Made by a program: the position numbers and the translations under genes. The notes below the pieces were generated by a model. The model was not told the origin of the DNA and did not search any database. It saw nothing but the letters and a program-made list of their open reading frames with translations. Below, piece by piece: positions 24,656 through 32,016 of a stretch of DNA of 53,761 nt. Numbering within the stretch: position 1 is the stretch's first letter; the number at the start of each line of letters is the position of its first letter. This stretch comes from Nitrospirota bacterium (GTDB taxonomy: Bacteria > Nitrospirota > Leptospirillia > Leptospirillales > Leptospirillaceae): positions 1 through 53,761 of the forward strand of contig JAJZXW010000022.1 of the NCBI GenBank assembly GCA_021806225.1, written 5' to 3'.

Positions 24656-24729
24656 GACTTTTCCGGAATGGCCACGACAGATTCGTTCGGCCTCCGCTTC
24701 AGGAGATCCCTGAAATCGGGACGGGGCAT
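24652..24729 (-). CDS. Candidate 25-residue leader peptide of the ABC-F gene
   Basis: A short frame (MPRPDFRDLLKRRPNES...) with GAGGA 8 bases before its ATG at 24729. Its TGA overlaps the ATG of the ABC-F gene in an ATGA junction, so translation of the two would be coupled. Some ABC-F genes are controlled by leader peptides that sense stalled ribosomes. The frame contains several arginine and proline codons. It may instead be chance. Confidence 0.4.
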   Translation of the reverse strand: MPRPDFRDLLKRRPNESVVAIPEKS

Positions 24730-24874
24730 TTAAAAGGTCCTCATATTGTTCTTGTCGAGTATCCGCCGGGCCTTTCGCGGAATGAGCGGTGCGGCATGGG
24801 CTTACGGAGGAGAATTCCTACAACTGATCAAATCATACCGGACTTCCGGACCGAGAACAAGACCCCGGGAGTCT

Positions 24875-25414
24875 TCAGAGGGAAATCCGGGCAGAAACGC
24901 CTTCCCCCCAAGGGTTGGGCTCTCCCCTTCCCTCCCCGACCGCATTTTTGGCGAGAACCGTCTCGGGCGGACGGCGACCTTCCTCCAGGCGGTAACGGGG
25001 CAGGTCCGGTTCGACTCTCCGGGCATAGTCGTCGATTCCCCCATCCAGATTCCTGACCTTTACAAAGCCGTTTTGCAGCAGCATATAGCAGGCCAGGAGC
25101 GAACGGATACCCGTATGGCAATAGACAATGATATCTCTGTCGGAGGGAATCTTCTCGAGGTTTTCGGGCAGACGGGAGAGAGGGATGTGGATGGCTCCGG
25201 GAAAGCGGACGTACCTGTATTCCCATTCCTCGCGGACATCAAGGAGCACAGGGAGATCAATCTCCCCTCCCTTTCCGGAGCGGCCGGAAAGGATCTCCTT
25301 CATCTCCCTGCAGGAAAGCCTGACATCCCCGCGACCCAGGAGACGCTCGAACTCCCGGGCCCGATTCTTCTGCTCCTCATCCGATGGAAACGATCCTTTT
25401 CTGGAGATCGACAA
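24875..25414 (-). CDS. Rhodanese-domain protein
   Basis: A 179-residue protein with one rhodanese domain. '[23 protein letters not shown]' is the CH2A-type region, and '[10 protein letters not shown]' is the active-site loop with catalytic C99. The last 40 residues are low-complexity and charged. Single-domain rhodaneses carry persulfide sulfur for thiolation, cyanide or redox chemistry. The start is uncertain: no ATG precedes the fold, and the TTG at 25414 (with AAGGGA upstream) is preferred, which overlaps the end of rph by 38 bases. The ATG at 25303 would remove the first strand of the fold. It follows rph in the operon. Confidence 0.8.
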   Translation of the reverse strand: MSISRKGSFPSDEEQKNRAREFERLLGRGDVRLSCREMKEILSGRSGKGGEIDLPVLLDVREEWEYRYVRFPGAIHIPLSRLPENLEKIPSDRDIIVYCHTGIRSLLACYMLLQNGFVKVRNLDGGIDDYARRVEPDLPRYRLEEGRRPPETVLAKNAVGEGRGEPNPWGEGVSARISL

Positions 25415-26096
25415 TTTCCGAGATTCCCTTCCATGCCAGATCCAGGAGACGATCCATATCCTTGCGAGAAAAGGAGCGGTGCTCGGCCGTCCCCTGCACT
25501 TCCACAAGTTCGCCCCGACCGGTCATCACCACATTCATGTCCACATCCGCCGTCGAGTCTTCGGTATAGCAGAGATCCAGACAGGGCTCACCATCCACCA
25601 GACCCACTGACACCGCCGCAAGATAGTCCTTCAGGGGAATCCCGGTCAGGATTCCCGCTTTTTTCAGATTGGAAAAAGCGAGGGCCAACGCCACAAAGGC
25701 ACCGCCGATCGAAGCGCATCGCGTCCCGCCGTCGGCCTGGATCACGTCGCAGTCGACTGTTGCGGTCCGGACGCCCATTCCTTCAAAATCCACAACCGAC
25801 CGGAGGCTCCGTCCGATCAGACGCTGGATCTCCTGGGTCCGGCCACTCTGCTTTCCGCGTGCAGCCTCCCGGGGAGAACGCTCGTGGGTCGAACGAGGCA
25901 GCATCCCGTATTCGGCCGTCACCCATCCACGCCCCTGATCCTTGAGAAAGGGAGGAACCTTTTCCTCCATGCTCACCGTGGCCAGAACGTGGGTGAACCC
26001 CGTCCTGACGAGCGCCGACCCTTCGGCATACCGGTTCGGAGAGGGCTCGATGGCGAGGGGCCTCAGCTGGTCCGGCATTCTTCCGTCATGTCTCAC
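25377..26096 (-). CDS. rph: Ribonuclease PH
   Basis: A 239-residue phosphorolytic 3'-exoribonuclease that trims tRNA 3' ends. Typical marks are the N-terminal '[13 protein letters not shown]', '[17 protein letters not shown]' in the active-site region, '[19 protein letters not shown]', and '[16 protein letters not shown]' with the phosphate-site Gly-Gly-Thr-Arg. The start is GTG at 26096 with GGGAGG 6 bases upstream; the family N-terminus begins with this same motif, so an ATG six codons later is unlikely. The full length is typical. It forms an operon with murI (gap of 11 bases). Confidence 0.95.
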   Translation of the reverse strand: MRHDGRMPDQLRPLAIEPSPNRYAEGSALVRTGFTHVLATVSMEEKVPPFLKDQGRGWVTAEYGMLPRSTHERSPREAARGKQSGRTQEIQRLIGRSLRSVVDFEGMGVRTATVDCDVIQADGGTRCASIGGAFVALALAFSNLKKAGILTGIPLKDYLAAVSVGLVDGEPCLDLCYTEDSTADVDMNVVMTGRGELVEVQGTAEHRSFSRKDMDRLLDLAWKGISEIVDLQKRIVSIG

Positions 26097-26107
26097 ACAT
26101 ACCTCCC

Positions 26108-26959
26108 TTATTTTTCAACCATCGGGAGCTCACCTGAAATCGTGATCTCCCGGATATTTTCGATCGTCCTTCCCAGAAGATGCTGGCCGACACGCTGAAA
26201 TCTCTGGCTGCTGTCCGTCACGAGGAAGGAAACTTGGCCCCGGCCGTTTCCGGGTGTTTCCCCGATACCGATCCATTCCGATCTTGCCAGTTCATAGCCG
26301 GGATCGATGAAGGTGATTTCCGGAAAGATCCGGGTCAGAAGGGGCAGCAGCGGGGGATAGTGGGTGCATCCCAGAATGACGGTGTCCACCCCTGAATCCC
26401 GGCTGTCCAGGAAGACTGAAAGATACTCCCGGGCGATCCGTTCGGGAATGTCGCCATCGATCCATCCTTCCTCGACCATGGGGGCAAAAAGGGGACAGGC
26501 AATCCCCAATGCCTCGGCGTCCCGACCCGACAGGCGCCGAAGGATGGATGGATAGGCTCCGCTCTGGATGGTCCCTTCCGTTCCAAGAACCCCGATACGT
26601 CCTGTTTTCGTTCTCGAAAGTGCCGCAAGAGCCCCCGACTCCACCATCCCGACGACCCTTACAGGGGCGCAGAACTCGACCAGGTCATCCAAAGCCTGGC
26701 TGGACACGGTAAAGCAGGCGGCGACAAGGGTTCTGGGGCGGAAGGACATCAGGGAGGCGGCATCCTCGATCGCAAATTTCCGGATGGTCTCCCGAGACTT
26801 CGATCCGTAGGGGAAGCGGGCCATGTCTCCAAGATAGACGAAATCATGACGGGGAAAGAAATCGAGAAAATGCCGAAGAACGGACAGCCCCCCCATCCCG
26901 GAATCGAACAGGGCGAATTCGGGAGAAATACTGGAAGCGTCCTTTGTCAGACCGGACAA
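26108..26959 (-). CDS. murI: Glutamate racemase, with an unusual residue next to the first catalytic cysteine
   Basis: A 283-residue enzyme that makes D-glutamate for peptidoglycan. It has 'FDSGMGGLS' (D19), 'GDMARFPYG', the first catalytic Cys in 'AACFTVSS' (C82) and the second in '[10 protein letters not shown]' (C198, followed by H200). Almost all glutamate racemases have CNT at the first cysteine; here the Asn is Phe (F83). The other residues look intact. The start is TTG at 26959 with AAGGGG about 7 bases upstream; no ATG is available before the conserved fold. First gene of the minus-strand operon, with an extended -10 promoter at 27013-27021. Confidence 0.9.
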   Translation of the reverse strand: MSGLTKDASSISPEFALFDSGMGGLSVLRHFLDFFPRHDFVYLGDMARFPYGSKSRETIRKFAIEDAASLMSFRPRTLVAACFTVSSQALDDLVEFCAPVRVVGMVESGALAALSRTKTGRIGVLGTEGTIQSGAYPSILRRLSGRDAEALGIACPLFAPMVEEGWIDGDIPERIAREYLSVFLDSRDSGVDTVILGCTHYPPLLPLLTRIFPEITFIDPGYELARSEWIGIGETPGNGRGQVSFLVTDSSQRFQRVGQHLLGRTIENIREITISGELPMVEK

Positions 26960-27012
26960 AAATCACCCCTTCATAGCGGACCATTCAGAATTCAAGACTC
27001 ATTCATCGCGTC

Positions 27013-27021
27013 ATTATCGCA
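27013..27021 (-). promoter_or_regulatory. Extended -10 promoter for the murI operon
   Basis: On the minus strand TGCGATAAT: GATAAT with the TGn extension. No clear -35 box. The expected leader before the TTG start is about 45 nt. It sits just beyond the hsp20 terminator. Confidence 0.5.
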
Positions 27022-27039
27022 CAAATACATTTTTAACCC

Positions 27040-27067
27040 AAAAAAAGGGGGACACATGGTCCCCCTT
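27040..27067 (-). terminator. Intrinsic terminator of hsp20
   Basis: A perfect 9-bp stem (27045-27053 with 27059-27067, five-base loop) that on the minus strand reads AAGGGGGAC...GTCCCCCTT followed by a run of T. It ends the hsp20 transcript and separates it from murI. Confidence 0.9.
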
Positions 27068-27148
27068 CAATCCTCTCCGGATTTCCGGTCCCTTCAGAAA
27101 GGGATCTTTTACGGGCTCATGCCCGGATCGAAGGTGCCATCCCTTCCG

Positions 27149-27601
27149 TCATTCGACGTTGATTTCGACGGCAAGGGGTTTCGCCTCCGCCAGCTTTTCG
27201 ATCCGGACTGCCAGAACCCCGTCTTTCATATTGGCGGAGATCTTCTTCGGGTCGGCGTCATCAGGAAGGGTGAAGGAGCGCAAAAACGCCCCATACTCGC
27301 GTTCCACTCGATGATAACGAATCCCTTTTTTCTCCACATTGCGGGTTCTTTCTCCGGAAATGGTCAGAACCCCGTTTTCAATGACAACCTTGACCGCTTC
27401 CTTCTGGACTTCCGGAAGTTCGGCCTTCACGACATAGGCTCCTTCTTCTTCGGAAATATCGACACTCGGAGCCCATTCGACCGTTTTCTTCGCCTGCCTC
27501 TCCTCGATCCGGGCCTCCGGATTCCGAAGTACAAAAGGGGTAAAACGGCGTGCGAGGTCATCAAACTCCTTGACGGGGTCCCACCGCAACAGACTGGTCA
27601 T
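27149..27601 (-). CDS. Small heat-shock protein, Hsp20/alpha-crystallin family
   Basis: A 150-residue protein with an N-terminal arm ('MTSLLRWDPVKEFDDLARRF'), a complete alpha-crystallin domain from about residue 42 ('WAPSVDISEEEGAYVVKAELP') to 'DDADPKKISANMKDGVLAVRIEK', and a short C-terminal tail ('KPLAVEINVE'). It should form oligomers that hold unfolding proteins. ATG 27601 has AAGGAG 7 bases upstream and the conserved N-terminus; an alternative ATG at 27664 with AAAGGA before it would add 21 residues and sits very near the predicted transcription start. It has its own promoter and terminator, typical for a stress gene. Confidence 0.93.
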   Translation of the reverse strand: MTSLLRWDPVKEFDDLARRFTPFVLRNPEARIEERQAKKTVEWAPSVDISEEEGAYVVKAELPEVQKEAVKVVIENGVLTISGERTRNVEKKGIRYHRVEREYGAFLRSFTLPDDADPKKISANMKDGVLAVRIEKLAEAKPLAVEINVE

Positions 27602-27688
27602 GGCTTTCTCCTTTTTAGAGGCCGGGCGGAATGCCGGCGATTGTGTTTGTCCTGGATGTTTCATGGGCTGTGGTTCCTTTCAATTAAA

Positions 27689-27716
27689 AATATATCGTCA
27701 ATTTTGGGTCTGTCAA
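27689..27716 (-). promoter_or_regulatory. Promoter of hsp20
   Basis: On the minus strand TTGACA (27716-27711), a 16-base spacer and TATATT (27694-27689). Near consensus for the housekeeping factor; no CIRCE element (inverted GCACTC) is visible. The promoter overlaps the 3' end of the neighbouring gene. Confidence 0.7.
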
Positions 27717-28483
27717 GGACTCCCCGACCAGGCAACCCAGCGCACTCCCGCCTCCCCTACGCGTTCCGTCAGATCGTCGATCGCTCCGGGGGACAAATGA
27801 CCCAGCTGATAGGGGCCGAAGGAAGTCCGGATCAAATGGAGGACCCGGTAACCATACCAGGCGAGAAAATTCCGGATCTCCCTGTTCTGTCCCTCCGCCA
27901 GACGGACATGGATCCATTCCGACCGAAGGGATCTTCGTTCGGGAAAGACCTCGATCCGTCCATACCCGGGCCCCTCTCCCCCCCGCCCCTCGAAGAAAAG
28001 GGTCCGCTCGGACTCTCCGAGTGGCGGTGATATCTGGACCCGGTAACTCCGGAGTGTTTGGGAGGACGGGTCAAGAAAATCGCTGAAAAGTTCAGGGAAA
28101 TTGGTCAGGAGGATCAACCCCGCCGATGCCTGGTCAAGCCGTCCGAGAGGTCTGATCGAGCCGAAAACGGCATTCCCCCACGGGCTGGAGCCGACAAGGT
28201 CTCCGATCACGCGCCGGCCCCCCGGATCGGAGCGGGTCACAAGAACTCCCCGGGGTTTGTTGAGCCCCAGGAGCAATGGCGCAGGAGGGAGGAGACGGAT
28301 CCCGTCGAGACAGAAAGGGGGCAGGACCATCCTCTCCGGAGTGGAACGGGGGGAAGGGATAGCCCTGTCCGGATGGACGGGCCTTCCTCCCAGGGAGAGC
28401 CTCCCTGCGGCAATCCACTCGAGAACCTCACCCCGTGAGGCCAGACCGGCCTTCGAGAGCCAGCGATCCGGAGTATGCATCAT
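27713..28483 (-). CDS. rRNA pseudouridine synthase, RsuA/RluB/RluE/RluF family
   Basis: A 256-residue protein. Residues 1-60 form an S4 RNA-binding domain ('DRWLSKAGLASRGEVLEWIAAGRLSLGG'). The catalytic domain has 'NKPRGVLVT', then 'GRLDQASAGLILLTN' with the essential aspartate D117, and 'RLAEGQNREIRNFLAW' near the C-terminus. Members isomerise a single uridine in rRNA; which one cannot be told. Two adjacent ATG codons (28483, 28480) begin the frame and no ribosome site is visible, so translation may be leaderless or weak. It is divergent from the lytic transglycosylase across a region rich in regulatory sites. Confidence 0.9.
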   Translation of the reverse strand: MMHTPDRWLSKAGLASRGEVLEWIAAGRLSLGGRPVHPDRAIPSPRSTPERMVLPPFCLDGIRLLPPAPLLLGLNKPRGVLVTRSDPGGRRVIGDLVGSSPWGNAVFGSIRPLGRLDQASAGLILLTNFPELFSDFLDPSSQTLRSYRVQISPPLGESERTLFFEGRGGEGPGYGRIEVFPERRSLRSEWIHVRLAEGQNREIRNFLAWYGYRVLHLIRTSFGPYQLGHLSPGAIDDLTERVGEAGVRWVAWSGSP

Positions 28484-28529
28484 TTAAGATACTACCATAA
28501 AAAGAAAAATCGCGGCTCCCTCCATATAA

Positions 28530-28543
28530 GTGACGGCCGTCAC
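28530..28543. promoter_or_regulatory. Perfect palindrome, CRP/FNR-like operator candidate
   Basis: GTGACGGCCGTCAC is a perfect 14-bp palindrome. Read on the minus strand it extends to TGTGA-N6-TCACT, nine of ten bases of the CRP consensus TGTGA-N6-TCACA. It lies 47 bases before the pseudouridine synthase start and about 60 bases before the divergent promoter. Confidence 0.6.
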
Positions 28544-28601
28544 AGTACGAAAACAAACATTTCTTTTTATATCAACATATTAGCGCCACATAATATTTTT
28601 A

Positions 28602-28630
28602 TTGACCTCAGACAAGTCTGATTCTATACT
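28602..28630 (+). promoter_or_regulatory. Promoter of the lytic transglycosylase gene with an operator-like dyad in the spacer
   Basis: TTGACC (28602-28607), 17 bases, TATACT (28625-28630). The spacer contains TCAGAC-AA-GTCTGA (28608-28621), a perfect 6-bp inverted repeat, where a bound repressor would block RNA polymerase. Confidence 0.65.
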
Positions 28631-28833
28631 TAACCTGTCAATCGTTCCTGCCATCGAATCAGTATCGAGACACACTTTCGCGGGGCCATGCACCCCGCCG
28701 GGAGCGCCGGAGTCCGGTCGGACTCGCGGCTCGATGGAGGCCTGGACAGTTTTATTGCGTCCCGCATCATGACGGACGACAGAAGCTGGCCGGCTCGGGA
28801 ATGGATCAGCCATCCTCATCAGGAGGTTGCGCA

Positions 28834-29454
28834 TTGAACTGGATGATTCATCAATCCGTGGCATGGTGCCTGAGTGCCCATCTTCTTTCTCCAACTGTTC
28901 CCTATTCGCACCTCATCACGCAAATCTCCTGCAGCCATCATATCGACCCCGTTCTCGTGGCGGGAATCGTCGCGCAGGAATCGCGCTTCGACCCACGGAA
29001 AAGTCGCGTGGAGGATCGTATTCATGATGTCTCGCTGGGACTGATGCAGATAACTACCCGAACCGCTCGATGGATGGGTCTTCGCGGCCCCGTCAAGCAG
29101 CTCTACGATCCGGTCGTCAACCTGACCTACGGGGTGCGATACCTGGCCTGGCTGCTCCAGAAACACCCTTACGGGGCCGACGCCGTGGCCGCCTACAATG
29201 CCGGGAAAGCCCGATGGCGCCACGGGGGGTATGTCAACAGCCGGGGCTCATACACCGTCGAACACTATGTGGTGCGGGTCGTCAGCTGGGCACGCCGCTT
29301 CCGGCTTCAGTCCCAGCGAGAGGACCGGGAAATGGTCGCTCTCGAAAGACATCAGCGAAAAGGGGGGCTAGTGGCTCACAGCAGCCGGATTCTGGCCTGG
29401 CTTGACAGGGCTCCCGGCACCCTTTATCCGGATATTGGGCGATTGCCGGACTAG
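28834..29454 (+). CDS. Soluble lytic transglycosylase (SLT/Slt70-type domain)
   Basis: A 206-residue lytic murein transglycosylase that cleaves the MurNAc-GlcNAc bond with formation of 1,6-anhydroMurNAc. The catalytic glutamate is in 'VAQESRFDP' (E49), followed by 'SLGLMQITTRTAR', 'LYDPVVNLTYGVRYLAWLL' and 'AVAAYNAGKARW', the usual four motifs in order. The N-terminus is a short hydrophobic stretch (about 20 residues) which may export or anchor it. The start is uncertain: TTG 28834 has AGGAGG 7 bases upstream and is preferred over ATG 28801 (no ribosome site) and ATG 28843. The product anhydro-sugar would feed the NagZ step encoded elsewhere in the window. Its 3' end overlaps a convergent gene by 87 bases. 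Confidence 0.88.
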   Translation: MNWMIHQSVAWCLSAHLLSPTVPYSHLITQISCSHHIDPVLVAGIVAQESRFDPRKSRVEDRIHDVSLGLMQITTRTARWMGLRGPVKQLYDPVVNLTYGVRYLAWLLQKHPYGADAVAAYNAGKARWRHGGYVNSRGSYTVEHYVVRVVSWARRFRLQSQREDREMVALERHQRKGGLVAHSSRILAWLDRAPGTLYPDIGRLPD

Positions 29455-29697
29455 GTGGCGGTTCCGGTAGTTGAAGTAGTGTTCCGCATTGACGATGACG
29501 TCGTCGGCCCTGCCTGCGAGCTTTTTGTGCTGAAGCGACTTGTACAGGAGCGTCACGCCAGCCAGGACGACGAGACCGCCGATGGTCAGGGCGATTGCCC
29601 CCCTGACCGGATGGCGGATTCCAAGCCCGAGGGAGATCGACACTCCTCCCAGCGCAATCACGATGGTCGACAGAAGAACGAGAACCAGAAGTGTCAA
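29368..29697 (-). CDS. Small two-helix membrane protein of unknown function
   Basis: A 109-residue protein with two hydrophobic segments (residues 1-26 and 32-53) and a basic, hydrophilic C-terminal tail. I do not recognise a family. The TTG start at 29697 has AAGGAG 8 bases upstream, which supports it as a real gene. Its 3' end overlaps the transglycosylase gene on the other strand by 87 bases; the overlap covers the tail, which is where its conservation would be least expected. It is divergent from the DUF5069 gene. Confidence 0.55.
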   Translation of the reverse strand: MTLLVLVLLSTIVIALGGVSISLGLGIRHPVRGAIALTIGGLVVLAGVTLLYKSLQHKKLAGRADDVIVNAEHYFNYRNRHLVRQSPNIRIKGAGSPVKPGQNPAAVSH

Positions 29698-30009
29698 GGG
29701 ACGACTCCTTTTGATCGGCGTGGCCAGGGACAGGGGATCCGCACAAATTTCCCCCTCCGAATCAATACACGGCTAAAGAATAGACCGAATTTTTCAAAAG
29801 GGCAATGTGTTTCCGGCTGTAACAGCAATACCCGCCGATCGCCCCGGAAGCCTCACACGCGCGCTTACAGCGACTCCCATTCCTTTTTCCGGCATTTCCT
29901 GGACTTTTACGAATACATTATCCTGTGATATCCTCGGGAAAACCCCGTTCCGCTTCTCCCAGGGGCTGGAACATCCTGTTCCCAGAAAAGCCAAGCCGAG
30001 GAGGTATCC
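29698..30009. other. Intergenic region between the two-helix protein and the DUF5069 gene
   Basis: Contains a small inverted repeat, GCTGT-A-ACAGC, around 29815-29826, and the promoter candidate at 29906-29934. Nothing else stands out. Confidence 0.4.
29906..29934 (+). promoter_or_regulatory. Candidate extended -10 promoter for the DUF5069 gene
   Basis: TTTACG (29906-29911), 17 bases, TATCCT (29929-29934) with TGA immediately before it giving an extended -10 (TGATATCCT). The leader would be about 70 nt. Confidence 0.45.
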
Positions 30010-30444
30010 ATGGACTTGAGGAAGACCTTTCCCAGAAGCCCTGTCGACAGGCTGCACGGCATCGACCATCTCAAGAGAATCATCGACAAGGCCCGGGCCC
30101 ACAACGCCGGGACCCTCGGGGAATACACCTACAATTGTCCCCTGGACCAGTTTTTCCTGAATCACGTCGGCATTTCCGCGGAGGACTTCGCCCGCCTCGT
30201 CCAGACTCATTCCTCGGATGAAACCATTTATGCCGAACTCTGGAAGAGATTTCCGAAAGCCCTCTCCCCCGAGGCGGTCGCGACTTTCAACGATGCCTAC
30301 GAATCGGCCGGACCCGACACTCCCGAAAAAAAGGTCTGGTTCGACTCCGTCCTCAAAACGCTCGACCCTCTTCGGACAGACATCACCACCTGGGTCCGGC
30401 TCCTTGATCTTGAGGAAAAACGCCCTGTCCCCCACCTGAAGTGA
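30010..30444 (+). CDS. DUF5069 domain protein
   Basis: A 144-residue protein matching the DUF5069 pattern: 'MDLRKTFPRSPVDRLHGIDHLKRIIDKARA' at the N-terminus, 'AGTLGEYTYNCPLDQFFLNHVGI' in the middle and 'TFNDAYESAGP' near residue 97. Proteins of this family are soluble, helical and of unknown function; the conserved Tyr, Cys and Asp residues in 'EYTYNCPLDQ' suggest a binding site, but this is a guess. GAGGAGG lies 6 bases before ATG 30010. A hairpin (30452-30469) follows the stop and could end the transcript before the protease genes. Confidence 0.85.
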   Translation: MDLRKTFPRSPVDRLHGIDHLKRIIDKARAHNAGTLGEYTYNCPLDQFFLNHVGISAEDFARLVQTHSSDETIYAELWKRFPKALSPEAVATFNDAYESAGPDTPEKKVWFDSVLKTLDPLRTDITTWVRLLDLEEKRPVPHLK

Positions 30445-30529
30445 CCGTAAGGGAGGATCTCTGTCCTCCGAAAAGCGCCGGTCGGCCGGGGTCAATTCAA
30501 TCTTCATTCTAACTCAAGGGAGCCTGCCC

Positions 30530-31954
30530 ATGACTCACCGTTTCCCGCGTCACGGAATACTTGGTCTGCTTCTCATTTTCTGGCTCTGCCTCCCGGTTAC
30601 CCTCTATCCCACCCGGACGGTTTCTGCCGCAACATCTCCAGATCCGGCCTTGCCGCTCACACTGACGCTTGTCCCCCATCTCCACCACTTCAAGAACGGG
30701 TTGACCCTCGTCACCGTCAACGACCCCTACAGCCCGACACTGACCTTCCAGATCTGGTACAGGGTCGGGTCCAGGAACGAACACAGGGGGCGAACCGGAA
30801 TCTCTCACTTCAACGAGCACATGATGTTCACGGGAACCAAAAAGTTTCCCCACGGGAAGCTCGACACCCTCATCAATGGCGTGGGCGGTCAGCTCAATGC
30901 TTTTACCGACTATGACTTCACGGCCTATTTCGAGAATGTGGCCCCGGACAAGATCGACCTCCCCCTGGCTATCGAATCCGACCGCATGACCCATCTCCTT
31001 CTCTCCCCGGACCAGGTGGAGCGGGAGCGAAACATCGTTCTCGAAGAACGTCGGAACGACTATGACGACCCGACACAGAAACTCGTGGAAAAGGTCTATT
31101 CCACCGCCTACGCCGTCCATCCCTACCACAATCCGGTCATCGGGTGGGAAAGGGATATCCAGCACACCACCCGCAGGGACATCCTGAACTATTACCGGGC
31201 CCATTACATGCCGAACAATGCGACAATCGTCGTTGTCGGACCTGTCGACGAACGGACTCTTGTCAAAAAGATCCGTACCTCCTTCGGAGACATTCCCCGG
31301 GGACGCCTCGACAAGGCCCGGATTCCCGCCGAACCGTCCCAGCGCCACCTCCGTATGACCGTCGTCCGCAAACCGGCCATGCTTCCCATCACCATGATGG
31401 CTTTTCACGCCCCCAACTTCAGGAGCCGGGATGCCATGGCGCTCTTGGTGCTTGCCCAGGTTCTTTCCGGCGGTCGCACCTCTCTCCTCTATCAGGACAT
31501 GATCTATCGCCATCCTGTGGCAGTGGATGCCGAGGGCTCCTATGATCCGATGACCGCAGACCCGGGCCTTTTCTATTTCTACGCCCAGGGACTGCCGAAG
31601 ACTTCTCCCCCGCTTCTCAAAAAACGTCTTGACGCCGTCATCCGGAAGGTCAGGACGACAAGCGTCTCCCCGGACCTTCTCGAATCTGCCAAGAAACAGA
31701 TCCTGACCCAGTTCGTCATGAACCAGGAGTCGGCATTCGGAATGGGGATGCTTCTCGGCATGATGTCCGCCGACAGGATTCCCATGAGCTATCTCACGAA
31801 TTACGTCCAAAACATTCAGGCCGTGACGGCCGACGACGTGGTCCGGGTCGCCCGGAGTTATCTCCAGAGCTCCAATGAGACGGTCGGGTATCTGTTTCCG
31901 ACCGGGCCCGTTCGGCGTCCATCCTTTTCACGCCCTGGCCGCATCGTCCGATAG
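30530..31954 (+). CDS. M16 family zinc protease (pitrilysin type), catalytic partner
   Basis: A 474-residue exported peptidase with a signal segment (about residues 8-33, ending 'TVSAA'). The inverted zinc motif HxxEH is 'HFNEH' (H93, E96, H97) and the third ligand lies in 'IVLEERRND' (E172/E173). The second half is the non-catalytic M16 C-terminal domain. Bacterial genes of this kind usually come in pairs: one member with the zinc site, one without, forming a heterodimer that degrades peptides in the periplasm. The next gene is the expected partner. A ribosome site (AAGGGAG) precedes ATG 30530. Confidence 0.93.
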   Translation: MTHRFPRHGILGLLLIFWLCLPVTLYPTRTVSAATSPDPALPLTLTLVPHLHHFKNGLTLVTVNDPYSPTLTFQIWYRVGSRNEHRGRTGISHFNEHMMFTGTKKFPHGKLDTLINGVGGQLNAFTDYDFTAYFENVAPDKIDLPLAIESDRMTHLLLSPDQVERERNIVLEERRNDYDDPTQKLVEKVYSTAYAVHPYHNPVIGWERDIQHTTRRDILNYYRAHYMPNNATIVVVGPVDERTLVKKIRTSFGDIPRGRLDKARIPAEPSQRHLRMTVVRKPAMLPITMMAFHAPNFRSRDAMALLVLAQVLSGGRTSLLYQDMIYRHPVAVDAEGSYDPMTADPGLFYFYAQGLPKTSPPLLKKRLDAVIRKVRTTSVSPDLLESAKKQILTQFVMNQESAFGMGMLLGMMSADRIPMSYLTNYVQNIQAVTADDVVRVARSYLQSSNETVGYLFPTGPVRRPSFSRPGRIVR

Positions 31955-32016
31955 GCCTTGAACGGATACAAACCCGGGAATCCCCCGGGCGGGATTTCCT
32001 ACAACAGGAGAATCGC

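Larger units (their letters stand above)
28484..28833. other. Divergent regulatory region with leader structures
   Basis: An AT-rich core (about 28550-28640) carries a plus-strand promoter, and the flank carries a perfect palindrome (both listed). After the promoter, the leader holds two short GC-rich hairpins: GCGGGG/CCCCGC at 28680-28698 and GAGTCC/GGACTC around a GGTC loop at about 28709-28724. No gene is visible in this stretch. Confidence 0.55.

Noticed and set aside
24746-25945. Open frame of 399 codons on the plus strand opposite rph and the rhodanese gene
   Set aside because: Antisense to two well-supported genes; low complexity; no ribosome site.
30452-30469. GGAGGA/TCCTCC hairpin after the DUF5069 gene as a terminator
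   Set aside because: The stem is short and no T-run follows; kept only as a remark under the DUF5069 gene.
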